A DNA stretch of 64,000 bases from Megalonaias nervosa (GCA_016617855.1 JAECUM010004992.1:28337-92336); one strand, 5' to 3'. Counted from the stretch's first letter, positions 1-13,815 are shown. A program made the numbers and translations. Notes: generated from the sequence alone by a model not told the origin.

Positions 1-960
1 TGACAAGGGTGACCATGTACTAAACTTGCATCAAGAAAAGAGCACTGCAAGTGGAATTGTCACAATATAGGGTAGTTTGAATTTGTTTATCAATATGCGT
101 AGCTTTCTTTGTGACATCACAGTGTGTGACATTCAATCCCGATTGTGCTGAATCACACATTTAGGTTCATTTCGTCCAAATATGTCTACCAGGGATTGTG
201 CTGGGCTTCACCAATGTTGCAAATTGTGATTTTTTTTCTTATTGGCGACAAAATATACCATCTGGCAATCTTTTTAGCAACAACATTTTTGGTTGTTAAT
301 TATTGTATATACAGTCTTGCGTTTGGAGTTGAGAAATTCAAAGGCACCATGACAGGAAGCTGCAAACTTGGATATAAAATTGCACTGGAATCTATTGTTA
401 CATAAACAAATCCTTTGTTCATACTGACAAACCACCCTAACATGGTATTGTTATATCATAATCCGCTTATGCTGATGTCTGGCTTTAGTACTCTGTGCTG
501 TAATATAACCCAAATAGTCGTGCTATCTGACTAACTACAACTGACCACCTCTGAAATCAGGAACAGGAGTGACTACAATCTACCAGATGATGGCAGCTTT
601 TTCCTTTTTGAAAAATGTACCAGAAAAAATAGTTTTGCTGAAACTTCAAAGAAAACTGAGTACCAATGAAGCATTGATCATTCTGTATATATACTAAGCA
701 AATGAAAAACAAGTCTCTCTCTGTCAGTGTTTTACAATTATTTGATTTTGCCACAGCAGTAACAAACTGGCATTTGTTTGGTCCTTCAAAAAGTGCCTTT
801 AGTGGTGCCTTCAATAACACATGAACTGTCATCAAAGCAAACCGAAGACCTTTGATCAAAGAAAGTCGGCAACAAACTTAAAGCATTGCTTCATTCTTCA
901 TAGTGATTGGTACATATTTATTGTTTCGTGAAAGTTTCCCATTTGCAACTAAAAAGTTTA
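1..960. repeat. Dispersed repeat, copy 1 (unclassified, about 0.8-0.9 kb)
   Basis: From about 150 to 960 this stretch is colinear, with many mismatches, with 28,030-29,060. Shared landmarks include a 'gcaaattgtgatttttttt' run, 'gagaaattcaaaggc' versus 'gagaaattcagaggc', 'acaattatttgat' and 'ggcatttgtttggt'. Copy 2 carries about 200 extra bases in its middle. A related short piece recurs near 1,710-1,810. No coding frame is preserved, so I cannot assign the family; a non-autonomous DNA transposon or a fragment of a larger element are both possible. Confidence 0.6.
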
Positions 961-1921
961 TACTTATGATCACTACCAATGGCAGTTTAAAACCCAAATT
1001 AAAGTTCCAATATTTTGAAACAATAGATATCTGGCCATCGAGTTAGATGAAGGTAGGACATCTTGTAAGAATGTCAAACTTTTTAATTTGTTCACATGTT
1101 TTCATTTCCCTATGAATAGCCTCATCCCCTTGGTAGCCTCAGCATCATGGTAGTTGTCATCTCTGGCTGACCAAAATCTAGACCAATTTAAGTACATGGA
1201 CAGCCATGTTGGACTAAGATAATAAATATCAGAGTTAATTGTTTCGGGAAATGTGTTTGTTGACAATGGGATATAGATCAAACAAGGACTACTTTTTTTT
1301 ATATATATATGTTTTAGTTGTGTTTTCTAATGGGATTTGACTGATACATTAATTTTCTAACATATGATTGAATACTCGAATTCATGGATTTTTCATATGC
1401 ATGTATACATGTATTATTTAACACATTGTGAGTGTACTACACAAATGTAAGTTGTCAATGTACAAGTGTAGTTCAGACTAGTTGTCTTCATTTAATCAAA
1501 TTTCCATTTTTTTTTCTGCGTAAATCCTAGTCACTAAGGACAGGTCATCTCATAAAAATTTCACATGTATGCGAAATTTCAATTTATTTTCAGCCCCACC
1601 CCCTTACTTATCTAAACATCTGCTTATGTCAACAATATTACCTTGGTCCTGAGGATGTTGAAATAAATGGATAGTACTGTATTATGAAAATGGTGACATT
1701 TTTTGAAACTTGGTGACAATATTGTGGTTGGCGATTTTTTGGGCAACAACTTTTGTAAATCCAACGCCATCCCTGGCCTGCATACTTGAACATTGATTTT
1801 GCTGTATGCACTCCTCAGGGTGTCTAAATAATGACCTTCCAAAGGAATGTGGATGCATAAGAATCCAAATGAAGTGAATACTTGCCACTTAAAGATTGTA
1901 GAATCAAATTCTAAAAAATTG

Positions 1922-2039
1922 ACACTCATTACTGAAATAGTCGGTGTTGAATGCCTACATGACCTGTGTGATTTTTACTATAATAAAGGTCATACTGGTC
2001 ATGTAGGCATTCAGAACCTACTATTTCAGTCATGAGTGT
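1922..2039. repeat. Near-perfect 43-bp inverted repeat (foldback)
   Basis: The left arm (1,922-1,964) and right arm (1,997-2,039) are reverse complements except for four mismatches, with a 32-nt spacer. Both arms carry 'gaatgcctacatgacc' or its complement. As RNA it would form a long hairpin. It could be a small MITE, a recent snap-back duplication or a small-RNA precursor; the sequence alone does not decide. Confidence 0.8.
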
Positions 2040-4466
2040 ATTATTTTAGGATTGGATCACACATACATTTAAATGGCAATTATTCACTTTATTTGGATCC
2101 ACATATATCCATATTCCTTTTTTGGAAAGTCATTATTTACATGCCTTGAGAAAATACAAATGGCAGTTCAATGTTAAATTACATAGACATATTTTGACAA
2201 GATCAACCTAAAGGTGTGATCCACTACAAACCATATTGAATGTCATATGCTGTGATGTCACAATGAAAGCATGTGTTAAAAACAAACTCGAACTACACTG
2301 TTATATGTTATGGTAGGTCAGATGTCCTATTTTCTTGAGCCAGATTAATACCTGGCTACCACTGTAAAAGTCCATAGCAATCAATAATTTTCGCTGAAAG
2401 TTTTTTTAAGGACATTTAAAGTGCAGAGCATTCAACAATCAGGATTGAATAGTCATTTGTTAAACTATTTAGTTTCAGTTTTAGAAAAACAATATATATT
2501 TAATTTGAATAAATGTACTTGGATAACCACATTGACATACACTTTAGATGATGGTGGGCATCAAACTAGAACCAGAGTTTGAGGTATAGCTCCAGCTCGG
2601 TAGGGTGAATTTGATGCATTGATGCTAACAAATGGTTGATGGGTTCCACTGGAGGTTTTGGACCCTACCTAATTTCTGATTGTTGCCACCTGTTTTATCT
2701 AATTTTATTGCTTCTGATGGATATATTGCCTCAATTTATGAGGCAAAAAGAAATTCCACTCTCTGCCATGGCTAATGTTAGCATGTGTTATACACTGAAA
2801 AAATAAACTCTGTCCAGCAGTTTTGTTGGAAAAAAATACAATCAAGTTTCAAACAGGCCCTGAACACCAATCCCACCATGCCCCGCCCCAATTCCATTGA
2901 CCACTGTCAGCTTTAAAATAGAACATGAACATGTGAAGATGCAGCTGAATTACTTTATTTCCATCATCATATCAAAAGTGTGACTTGGAGAAAAGAACAC
3001 CAGTTAAGCAGGATATATATTGTAATGAAAGAGATTTTTAGTTTTTGTACCATATTGAGAGTTACTATAACTGTAATGGGTTTCATAGTGAAGATATCCA
3101 CCTTAAGTACTTCTAGCAATGTAATTAAACGAACGAGCCATTGTTTCAATCCTTATTGCAATGTTAACAAATGTATCAGTTTGTCTAGTACGATGGAAAT
3201 CATCAGATGTATACTGACTGGCAGTGGTGAAAATGGTGACCATTTTTATTGATAGCTTGGGTCCAAATATTTTCAGAGCAATACTGTATGCCAAAGATAT
3301 ATGTAGGATATGAGAAAGCTAGACCTTTATAATATGATTTCTTTTTGTATTATCATTTTTCTTGATTCATTATGCATCACTAACACTAGTGAAACATCAT
3401 CTAGTTTCATCCCAGATTTAAAACACCTTTGCAAGATTTTGATAAGTAATAGTAAGCTTGGTTGTGTATGCTTTATCTCAGTTGGGATAAAAATGGGAAT
3501 AAAGGTGACGCCCGCTATTAGTCAATTCGATTTAAGCGTTTTCATCTTAACACCATTTATTACAAAGAAATAACATTCAATTCATGCTACTGTGTTAATT
3601 TTTACTCCATTGCTGGTGCCATATACTATAACTTGCACTCAGCTCACAAACTTATTTTATGTATTTATTTCTTTGAAAATTGTGCATAAATAATCATTAG
3701 TTGAAAATAGATGTATAATTTGTCCAAGAACTTCCTTAATTTAAAAGTATCCTATGGGATAATTACTTTCGATTTAAGCCATAACCTCAGGAATGCATCT
3801 GTGTTGCAAATCAAGTGTCACCTGTATGATGAGAATACTTCATTTTTACATTTAAATTAAGCCAAAGAATGATTCAATGAAAGTTGACTTTCATATGTTT
3901 TGGACAATTTTAGAAATTAGGTAGAAGCATTTGATCCACCTATCCATTATATTTTTCTTCAGGTTTTCAAAATAAACACCTGTACCATTGTCTATTCTCA
4001 TTATTAATGTATGCCAGGTTGGAGTATTTTTTAACAGCTTTAACCCAGTTTTGTAAATACAGTACAATAATATTGATTGTCAAAATTGTTTTGAAGTGTA
4101 CAGTTTGTCTATGTTTATAGCAACAGCTGTCACATTTGTGAACTTTCACTTACATAATTTTGTTTTCAGCCTGTTTAAATAAACAGGCATAATTTTAGTT
4201 AAATGGATCCATTTTCATTCATTTCCATGCATGGGAAGGAAATGAGAATGGCTAAAATTTCATACCCGCAAACAGGAGTTTATTACAGTCCATTTTATGT
4301 AAAACAATATGTCCATTTAAATGAAAGATGGATGGTATAGTTGTTTGCACTTAAATTTTTGCACAATGATGCAGATTACTTTTGTATATGAAGATTTTTG
4401 TTGAAATTGTGGTGAATATGAAAAAACAAATCCATAAAATGCGTTTATTTCAATTTTACTTTGTCA

Positions 4467-4469
<3 letters not shown>
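2040..4469. other. AT-rich non-coding stretch
   Basis: I see no sustained coding frame, splice-flanked exon or recognisable repeat here. Open frames are short and have no coding character. The (TA)n tract starts at the right edge. Confidence 0.5.

Positions 4470-4526
<57 letters not shown>
4470..4526. repeat. (TA)n microsatellite
   Basis: About 28 uninterrupted TA units directly abut the left end of the candidate LTR at 4,527. Confidence 0.97.
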
Positions 4527-4530
<4 letters not shown>

Positions 4531-5470
4531 ATGTATTGTTAATTAATTGTTTATTTATTAGTTTAAAAATTTTTTTTTATTTCATTACATGCTATTGTAA
4601 TGTAACATTGTATGCTGGACTTGACCTTGTCCAAAACTGAGTTCATTTCTGCTTGACCTGATTGACTTTTTAAAAAAAAAATTTATTTCATTTAAGTTAA
4701 CATCTAATACATAGCTAAATTATTCTCTATGTTTATGAGCTTAATATCAGGATTATTATTCAGGTAAACAAGAAGGAGTAAATATGTTGATTTGGGTCAG
4801 GGTTTTGGAGATTCCTAAGTGAATTTTACAGGTTATTGTGTTGTAAGTAAACAAGGCTCATTAGATCATTCTAGAAGGTTATTTTCTATTAGATAATGTT
4901 TTTTTTTTATTATAGAAAATGCTAATTGTTACCTGAGGTCAAGTAGAGAACTATATAATCTTGAGATTGTGAGGAACTGGTCAGTCATGCTATAACATCT
5001 AGCACCTTAAAGTTGTATTATGTTTTGTGACCAGTTTGGGCTGAATTTTATTTTCCTCAAATTATTGAATTCAAGTGATTATTTTCTCTGGAAATACAAT
5101 AGGGCTCTGATAAAATTCTTGGATAAAGACTTTCACTGGAATTTATAATATATTCAATCCTGGAATTATATTACTGTGATTCAACAAAAGACTGTTGACA
5201 CATCAGTACTCCATAAACTTTAACAGACACGTCATCGACTTCAGTTTTGGATCTCTTCTGGACTGTTACTGAATTTTATTCAGGACTTTAAATTACTAGG
5301 ACTTGTGTCTTTAATTCTTGGATTATTTTGGGATTTAATTCACAATACCGTAGTTGTTTTTTCTATTTTCACTTCGTATTCTAGGGAAATAAATTATTTA
5401 TTAAATTTTACAAAACTAGTTGTCTTTCACCCTTTTCTGTTACTTATTTTAAGAGCATAGACTCATAACA
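4527..5470. mobile_element. Candidate solo LTR (944 bp)
   Basis: The segment begins TGTTATG and ends CATAACA, a perfect 7-bp terminal inverted repeat with the TG...CA ends typical of LTRs. It is flanked on both sides by ATATAT, consistent with a target duplication in a TA-rich site but not proof of one. An AATAAA-like signal lies near the 3' end (about 5,390). The last 200 bp resemble 22,050-22,233, which also ends in 'ttataaca' after a 'ttctgttactta' motif, so this is a dispersed family. No internal retroviral region is seen. TA-rich surroundings could mimic the flanking duplication. Confidence 0.45.
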
Positions 5471-5833
5471 ATATATATATTGTTATATTGGGTTCAAAGG
5501 ACATACAAACACCGAGTAAGGGTCCTCCAACTTTATGTAAAATAAAGCTAAAATCATCACAAGAACCAAAACCAGTGTTGCTTATAATACCAAGCCCAGC
5601 TACATAACTGCCTTGTTTTAGTAGGGGTTAGAGATAATAGATTTTAATTAATTTAACACTTGTGCCTAATCAAAGGCATGAACTGGTCCAGGCTCAGTTA
5701 GCCATGGGAAGATAAACAAGAGAACTAGAATCTGTTGACAGTCTTGGATATCAAATATCCAGAATGCTGGAATTAATGTTCTGGCCAACTGTCACTACAA
5801 ACAGCTAGAATCTGATACAGGCACTAAGAGTGA

Positions 5834-5837
<4 letters not shown>

Positions 5838-5899
<62 letters not shown>
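5838..5899. repeat. (TA)n microsatellite
   Basis: About 30 TA units, uninterrupted. Confidence 0.97.
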
Positions 5900-5902
<3 letters not shown>

Positions 5903-7870
5903 AGGCAATCTTATTAAAATCAGATATTCACTGTACTGTCTGAAGATCTGACAGCCACTGCTTAGGGGTCATGTTTTGGTGACTTATGGTTTTTACCATC
6001 GTCACTAATTTTATCAGCCAATCAGATGAAGTTTTATATTGTCACATTTGGGAGACTGAAGAGTGTGGTTGAAGAGCATCAATGTATGCTGAATGATATG
6101 ATTCACTTTCAGATTTTTGAAAGCTACATTTCCATTGGCTAATTTCAAAGGTCAACAGAACATGTCCTCTGAGTGATTGCTGTCAGACCTAGGACATTGG
6201 AGATATGATTTTAATCAAATTGATATATTGGGATACTACACATTTGAAAGAACTATGATGCATACAGATGATTATGATGTCAATTAGGCTGGCTTGTGGA
6301 AATGTTAAAATGTTGGGTGTTATAAATCCATGGTAACAAGAGGTCAGTGCATTTTAAAACACAGGATGCGGGCAATATGCATATAATTTTTAGCAAGTTT
6401 AATATGTGTATGATTTGATCAGCAATTTTACACAAGCAGCATCAAGAAAGAGATTTTAAAAAATATATTGCTAATATTGGTATAAAATTATGAATAAAAT
6501 ATTTTTGCTTTTTACATGATAGTTCAGAATTTATATTGATTGATAATTTTTGATATATACAACTGTGATGAACCCCACCCATAAAAGAATCTGTTTTTTG
6601 TAAGCTTTCCTAAAGAAATTCACATTACTGTGATGCCCACATTTTATTAACTATTTTAAATGTCAAGTTTGGTGTTTCATGGCACAGTAGCACAGGTAGG
6701 TTATTTTGTGGCAAGAAAAATTAACAAAGTGTCTTACCCAAAAACATACAATGGTACCTGACTGGGCTGATTCAATGGTAGGATTTGAAACTGCACCCTT
6801 TTAGTCACAAGTCTGACACTAACCAATACACCACTATGGCTCCTGCCTCCATTAGTCACATGCAGGAGAGCTCATTGGGCATACTTTACATGAGTGCCAA
6901 TTGGACTATTAGGTCCACATCCTTCACTTATCATAAATAAATCTCTTCATCATTCAAACTGTACCCTCCATCTTTAAAAAGGTACATGTTTTTGTATTCT
7001 TTTCTCATAATTTATTACATTTTAAATTGTTAAGCCTTAAAGTGATAACTGGTTTTAGATTTTAAGAATGTGCATATCACCGCTTGTATGCAATGTGTCT
7101 TATTGAAATTCCTTTTGTACCAGATATCCCCAAGTGATTAGTTTGTATTACCTGACAATTGTTATTAGACAATTCGAAGGAAAGTCTATGACAAAAAGCC
7201 AACTTCTAAGTTAATTTGATAGGTGTAGAGACCAGGGGTTAAATCAATGTACAAAACGATTTATATGCCAAGCCTTAATGCAAGACATTAATGCATGGCA
7301 GCAGACAGAAAATTAGTTACCAGGCAGGTCTGACTAATGGATTGTTTTTATAGATAAGAATGAGTAATATTAATAGAAAGACATTTTGATTTCAACTACA
7401 AAATGAAGGAAGCCTTTACACATTTAATTCAGTATTGTCTTTTTTATTGTTCATTTGGTTACTGGGGTTTCTTTTGGCCCTTCATCCAATTGAAATTCAA
7501 ATCCTTTATTGCCACGATACATACAGTGTTCAGTAATGACATGAAAATAAATAAATATGGTAATTTATAATACACGTTATTTATCTTATGCACTGTAGAT
7601 TAGGTATTTTGTAGGCTGAAAAAAACAAAATGTTCAGCATGTGTATGAGTTCTCCCAGTACAGGGTCTATGTAACCTGGACAATCAATGAAAGAAAAATA
7701 TTTTCTCTAAATTATTGAGAGCATATATATATTCTATGCTATGATGGCCAATCAATAATCTCCATTTTATCAAGACTAATCAAGCAAATTTGAAGCAAGA
7801 ATGACTTTGTTCATGGTCTGACTTTAAGAATCAGAATATTTGTTTGTCTCATTTCACCTCCAAATAACCA
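5900..7870. other. AT-rich non-coding stretch
   Basis: No exon-like frame or tandem array is seen. Short open frames are interrupted and unremarkable. Confidence 0.5.
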
Positions 7871-7871
7871 T

Positions 7872-8345
7872 ACTATATTAACTCAAGTGTTCTATGGAAC
7901 ACAATATCAGACTATATTAACTCAAGTGTTCTATGGAACACAATATCAAACTATATTAACTCAAGTGTTCTATGGAACACAATATCAAACTATATTAACA
8001 CAAGTATTCTATGGAACACAATATCAGACTTTATTAACACAAGTATTCTATGGAACACAATATCAGACTATATTAACACAAGTATTCTATGGAACACAAT
8101 ATCAGACTATATTAACACAAGTGTTCTATGGAACACAATATCAGACTATATTAACACAAGTGTTCTATGGAACACAATATCAGACTATATTAACTCAAGT
8201 GTTCTATGGAACACAATATCAGACTATATTAACACAAGTGGTCTATGGAACACAATATCAGACTATATTAACACAAGTATTCTATGGAACACAATATCAG
8301 ACTTTATTAATACAAGTGTTCTGTGGAACTGTCAGACTTTATTAA
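7872..8345. repeat. Minisatellite, 39-bp unit, about 12 copies
   Basis: Tandem 39-bp units read roughly 'ttctatggaacacaatat' + 'cagactatattaac(t/a)caag' and are more than 90% alike. Because 39 is divisible by 3, one frame stays open for 152 codons as a 13-residue repeat (FYGTQYQTILTQV). I regard this as a by-product of unit length: there is no start context, splice site or non-repeat flank that looks coding. Confidence 0.95.
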
Positions 8346-8800
8346 CAAAAGGGTTCAATAGAACACAATGTCATACTGTATTAATGCAAGGGGTCCATGG
8401 AACATTATATTACACTGTATTAACATAAGGGCTGAGTAGCATACTAATGGGTGGGGGTGGCAGACAGCTTATAATAATTAAATTGCAGGAAAATTGTTTG
8501 TGGGGCCATCATCGTTACCCCAGGTGCCATTAACCCTTAGTACACCACTGCAAGGGTTCCATGGAACACAATTTCATGCTATATAAACACAAGGGTTCCA
8601 TGGAACACTATTTCATACTGTATTTTCACAAGGATTCCATGGAACACAGTTTCATGCTATATAAAAACAAGGGTTCCATGGAACACTATTTCATACTGTA
8701 TTTTCACAAGGGTTCCATGGAACCATATGTCATGCTGTATTAAGGTCAAGGACTCCATGGAATACAGTTTCATGCTGTATTAACACAATGGTCTGTCCCT
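8346..8800. repeat. Diverged continuation of the 39-bp minisatellite
   Basis: Units of 39 bp with 'ggttccatggaacac' and 'catgctatataaacacaag' occur at 8,346-8,410 and 8,550-8,800. They are separated by about 140 bp of unrelated sequence. This second subfamily alternates two unit types (aaacacaag and tttcacaag ends), indicating a two-unit higher-order repeat. Confidence 0.85.
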
Positions 8801-9019
8801 TATGCAGTCAGCATTATTTCTTGGCTTTATCCCTGGGTCCATGCCTTTGGTTCATAAATTGGACACTTTTGAGATGCCCCACTTGATAACCATACATATG
8901 CTTACTACAGGAAAAAAGCAAAGTCATTTTATGTAGCCAGCATATGCTCCTAGGCCTTACATATATACCTTCTGTACCTCATGCACATTGATTTTTAATT
9001 TGAAAACTTTAAGAACCAC

Positions 9020-9270
9020 ACCCTACAAATTCTCTCCACTGTGCATGTTTTTAATGCAAACAACTTCACCTTACATACGTCACTCTCTCAAAAGTACATA
9101 ATAACTGGTGAGCGCCCCCATATGTACTGGCAGATCAGGGTCTGTGTTGTTGTTCTACTTATTACTGCTAACAAACTACATAGATTCAGATCTGCTGGCA
9201 CAGTTTGTGACAGAAGATTTGGGTCTATGCAGTTTAGCAGTTTGACCTGACTTGTGAGCAAGTATATATG
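9020..9270. mobile_element. Foldback MITE family, copy 1 (diverged)
   Basis: From about 9,115 to 9,268 the sequence has the family's core, 'ggcagatcagggtctgtg', a later 'agatctgctggcac', and a right end resembling 'gtttgacctgacttgtgag'. It matches 17,333-17,545 in order. The 9,020-9,110 part also matches 11,355-11,445 ('gtgcatgtt...aacaacttcac...ctctctcaaa'), so it belongs to a second short dispersed repeat. Confidence 0.6.
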
Positions 9271-11459
9271 ACATATTTATCTTAACTTGTCCAAATGATA
9301 CTGGCACAAGTAATTCTCTGTGCTCTTTGTGTGCAAAGTATAAGTCATTTTGGACAATGTCTAATTAAGATCTCATCATGGACACATATACCTAAATGTT
9401 GTTGACTGGTATTCATTTTTCACAATGAATATTCTGGAAATTACAGGGTCTATAGGGCCAAGGTCAAGATTTCATTAAAATTCACAAACTTTCTCCTCAA
9501 CTTTAAATTTTACATTGTTTTGTTTATATCATAGTTCAGATAGTATGTTTTTTTTCAAAGGTAGAGATAGTAGAAAGAACATGAAATCACTGTTTAATTT
9601 TAAAATTTAACACATGGAAACTTTTTGAAAGAAAGAGATGAGAAATTCCTCAAGATGATTTTCTCAAAATTACCTCTGAGAAAAAGCATGACTTCCTTAC
9701 AGAAAATTCAAGATTTTATGACTGTATTTTAATCCAATTTTGAGATGTTTAGTACAGCTGTGTCCAGATCCCATTCTATAGCTAAAGTTGCAGAAATAAT
9801 ATAACCAGCTACATGCTTGTATCACTTTCATAGCAACAACATTTAAGAAAAATGGTGGACCGATATTTTATTATATTTCAGTTCCTTCCAGGAACAAAAT
9901 GACACTGTCTTTATGCACATATCTGCTTGTCTCACACCTTGCTTTTCAAAAGAATGTCACAAGAAAAGGCAGATACATGTGAAGTACTGGCATACAGATT
10001 TCTCTGAGATCTTTGACACTCTTTTGTCACATATTGCATCAACACCTAGAATAGTTTTAACATTGTTACCTTTTTGCCATAATGAGTGGTGTATATAATG
10101 GTAAAACAAGAAAATTTAAACTTGTCATTGCAACTTCATGAGCGTATTATGCATCAAATGTTGTACAAAGACTGTTTTTTATGACAATTTCAATTACCAC
10201 AAACATGAATAGTCGGAGTGGTTTTAATACATGTAGTTATAATATATGTGGATGAAGTCTGGTTTTTGCCAACAGAGCTTAAGTCTTAACTGAAACTGAA
10301 GTCATGAATCCAGTCATTAAGCTGGCCTGATTTTCAACAACATTATTTAAATCTTGGCCTGCCCCTACTTGTCTGTCATTTTTCATACCATCTCATATTT
10401 TGCAAAACTTCACTCACCAGTTTTCATGTGTTACCAATTTTTGTGGGTTATCAATTTTCATGATGCTTTAACCATGAATTTAAAGACTCAATGATCCTTG
10501 TGTGTAAACAATAAGATCCCATCTACAATCAACAAATCCAAACACAGACCAAAATTGATACCCACAAAATTAAATTAATTCAAAGTATTCTTTTGTATTT
10601 AATTTAATTTATTGTTCAAAGAACCTTTTTTTTTATAAAATTAGAAAATATTTATTCTTGAGAATGAGCTGAAAATTACAATGATTGTTCACACGTGAGA
10701 ACAAAATAATGAATAGAAAATACCTAGGACATTACAAACAACACAGTTTGATTAAATTACATCAAGCGATCGTGTTGGAGGAAATTATAGGTAATACAGC
10801 CTCATAATGTATAACACCTAGAATCAGGCAATCAAATCAGATAAGGTGCTCAACATTTTCGTATTTTGCATAGGATTAGATTTTTAAAGAAAAAGAATTT
10901 TCCAAGATTTCCTCACTGGTTATCCTGGTTGTTAAAAGAAATTTTGATATATGATTGATGGTGTAATTGGGTTCTAGAGCTTACAGCTTGGCCTCACTTC
11001 AAATGTGCACCTATCAAAAACCTGCAAGCTCCACTTGATGATTTTCACTTTCTATAGTTAAAAGGTAAATTGTAAAAAAAACAAGCTGATAATATTTTAA
11101 ACTTTTTATATATTTTTGTAATTCATTCATTGCACTTTCAGAAGCTGGTGTTGTATAGTCAGGCAAAATTGTTTTTCTCTTATTTTGGTCACTGCTAAAG
11201 ATAGTGTACTTTACACTAATTCAGGCTGATTTTTTGAGCACATGGAAGCAGCCATATTGGTTAGCTGTGTGCTTAGATCATGTACAGTTTCCACAAGTAC
11301 ATTATCCAAGGAAATTTCAGCCACAGTATTTAAAAGAAACATTGAGGTATGGCAACATTCTGTCCATTGTGCATGTTGCAAATGTAAACAACTTCACTGT
11401 ACACCTGTCAATTTCTCAAGTATGTAATACCTACAGAGCACCCCCAGATTTATAGACAA
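9271..11459. other. AT-rich non-coding stretch
   Basis: I find no convincing exon, RNA gene or tandem array. The segment 11,355-11,445 is a second copy of the short repeat at 9,020-9,110. Confidence 0.5.
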
Positions 11460-12255
11460 TGCAATCCCATTAGGTTACATCTAGAGTCAAGCAATCATAA
11501 GAGAGGAAATTAAAGCCATTAAAGTCCCATTAGATTATGTCTAGAATTAAGACAAGACAATTGCAGACAATACAGTCCAATTACATTACATCTAGAATTA
11601 AGCAATGTTTAGAATTGGATTCAATTGCAGACACTTTAGTCCAATACAGTCCCATTAGATTACATCTAGAATCAAGCAATCCTAATAGAGAAAAATACAG
11701 TCCATTAGATTACATCTAGAATCAAGCAATCCTAATAGAGAAAAATACAATCCATTAGATTATGTCTATAATAAAGCAATCCTAATAAAGAAAAATACAG
11801 TCCATTAGATTATGTCTATAATAAAGCAATCCTAATAGAGAAAAATACAATCCATTAGATTATGTCTATAATCAAGCAATCCTAATAGAGAAAAATACAA
11901 TCCATTAGATTATGTCTAGAATCGAGCAATCCTAATAGAGAAAAATACAGTCCATTAGATTACGTCTAGAATCGAGCAATCCTAATAGAGAAGAACACAA
12001 TCCATTAGATTACGTCTAGAATCGAGCAATCCTAATAGAGAAAAACACAATCCATTAGATTACGTCTAGAATCGAGCAATCCTAATAGAGAAAAATACAA
12101 TCCATTAGATTATGTCTATAATCAAGCAATCCTAATAGAGAAAAATACAGTCTCATTAGATTACATTTAGAATCAAGCAATAATATGGATGAAATGACAG
12201 ACAATACAGTCTGATTAGATTACATCTACAATCAAGTAATCCTATTTTAGGAAAT
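11460..12255. repeat. Minisatellite, 50-bp unit, about 15 copies
   Basis: The unit contains 'ccattagattacatctaga' followed by 'atcaagcaatcctaatagag' and a short A-rich linker. Units are most regular between 11,690 and 12,150 and decay towards both ends. Variants (acatctaga, atgtctata, acgtctaga) cluster in runs of neighbours, the pattern expected from local unit duplication. Confidence 0.93.
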
Positions 12256-12900
12256 TTAAGTCTGTTTAATAAATCCAGTGCTCAGACTGAAGCTGTTGGA
12301 AATATTGGAGAAATCAGAGACTGATCAGACAAAACTTGTGGTTGGCTTAAGTTTGAGCAGTCAAATATATTAGTTTTTGGATCATAAATGTGAGCCACCA
12401 ACAGGGTAGAACTTGTATATTTGTTTTATTTTTCTTCAGAATATTTGTAATATAATTGTCACATAAATATGTACCTAAAAGCAAGGAACATTATTTGATA
12501 TTACATTTTACAATATCTGTAAAAGCCATTTGGCTTTTGATATTTTTTGACAATGTTTTCACATATAGTACCATTTGCTTTAAAGAATTATATTGCACTA
12601 TAAATTTCTTATCAGCAAATAACCATAATGATCTCATTCAAAATGTGTACAATAGATGAATCATTAAAAGCAGAAAACTTTAGCTGGTGGAGGTTTTAAT
12701 TTTCATGCTTCAATGAGGGAAGTAAATTTAGATTTGCATTTAGAAATGGAGTGGATTAATTTAAAATAGGTAATTTTGACATATGAATCTCACCTGCCAA
12801 TTCATCTGATTTTTATTTTTCTTTAAATGGTTATGGAAGCCCACTTAATTATTTAAATAAGTACACAAGTAATGAAAAGAACTGATTGAAGTCATATAAA
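12256..12900. other. AT-rich non-coding stretch
   Basis: Nothing recognisable; no coding character. Confidence 0.5.
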
Positions 12901-12902
12901 TG

Positions 12903-13098
12903 CACCTGTATGCCATGAACACATATATTGAACTGTATGCGATAAACACATATATTGAACTATATGCCATGAACACATATACTGAACTGTTTGCCATAAA
13001 CACATATATTGAACTGTATGCCATAAACACATATATGGAACTCTATGCCATGAGGACACATTCTGAACTATATGCCATGAACACATATATTGAACTAC
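12903..13098. repeat. Minisatellite, 27-bp unit, about 7 copies
   Basis: Units of 'tatgccatgaacacatat' + 'attgaactg' repeat about seven times. Both strands hold long open frames only because 27 is divisible by 3. The 'tatgccatga' portion is shared with the next array. Confidence 0.93.
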
Positions 13099-13104
13099 AT
13101 TCTT

Positions 13105-13815
13105 CTGGCTATGTATGATCTGTATGCCATGATTAGGACATTACTTTGTATGTATATAATCTGCATGCCATGATTAGGACATTAATTTGTATGTATATAA
13201 TCTATATGCCATGATTAGGACATTCCTATATATGTATATAATCTATATGCCATGATTAGGACATTACTTTTTATGTGTATAATCTGTATGCCATAATTAG
13301 GATATTGTATATATGTATATAATCTATATGTCATGATTAGGACAGTACTTGGTATGTATATGATCTATATGCCATGATTAGGACATTACTTTGTATGTGT
13401 ATAATCTGTATGCCATAATTAGGACATTGCTTTGTATGTATATAATCCATATGCCATGATTAGCACATCCTTCTTTGTGTATTATCTGTATGCCATGATT
13501 AGCACATACTTCTGCCTGTGTATTATCTGTAGGCCATGATTAGCACATACTTCTCTCTCTGTATTACCTGTATGCCATGACTAGCACATCCTTCTGTCTG
13601 TGCATAATCTGTATGCCATGATTAGTAGATACTTCTCTCTGTGTATTATCTGTATGCCATGATTAGCACATCCTTCTCTCTCTGTATTACCTGTATGCCA
13701 TGATTAGCACATCCTTTTCTCTGTGTATTATCTGTAGGCCATGATTAGCACATACTTCTCTCTGTAGGCCATGATTAGCACATACTTCTCTCTGTGTATT
13801 ATCTGTATGCCATGA
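13105..13815. repeat. Minisatellite, 41-bp unit, about 16 copies
   Basis: Units share 'tgccatgattag(g/c)acat'. The left half uses 'tttgtatgtatataatctg' tails; the right half uses 'cttctctctgtgtattatctg' tails. The two halves are thus two homogenised subfamilies. The common 'atgccatga' with the neighbouring 27-bp array suggests one array seeded the other. Confidence 0.92.

Noticed and set aside
12845..13118. Overlapping open frames on both strands at the 27-bp array
   Set aside because: Frames stay open only because the unit length is a multiple of three; no coding context.
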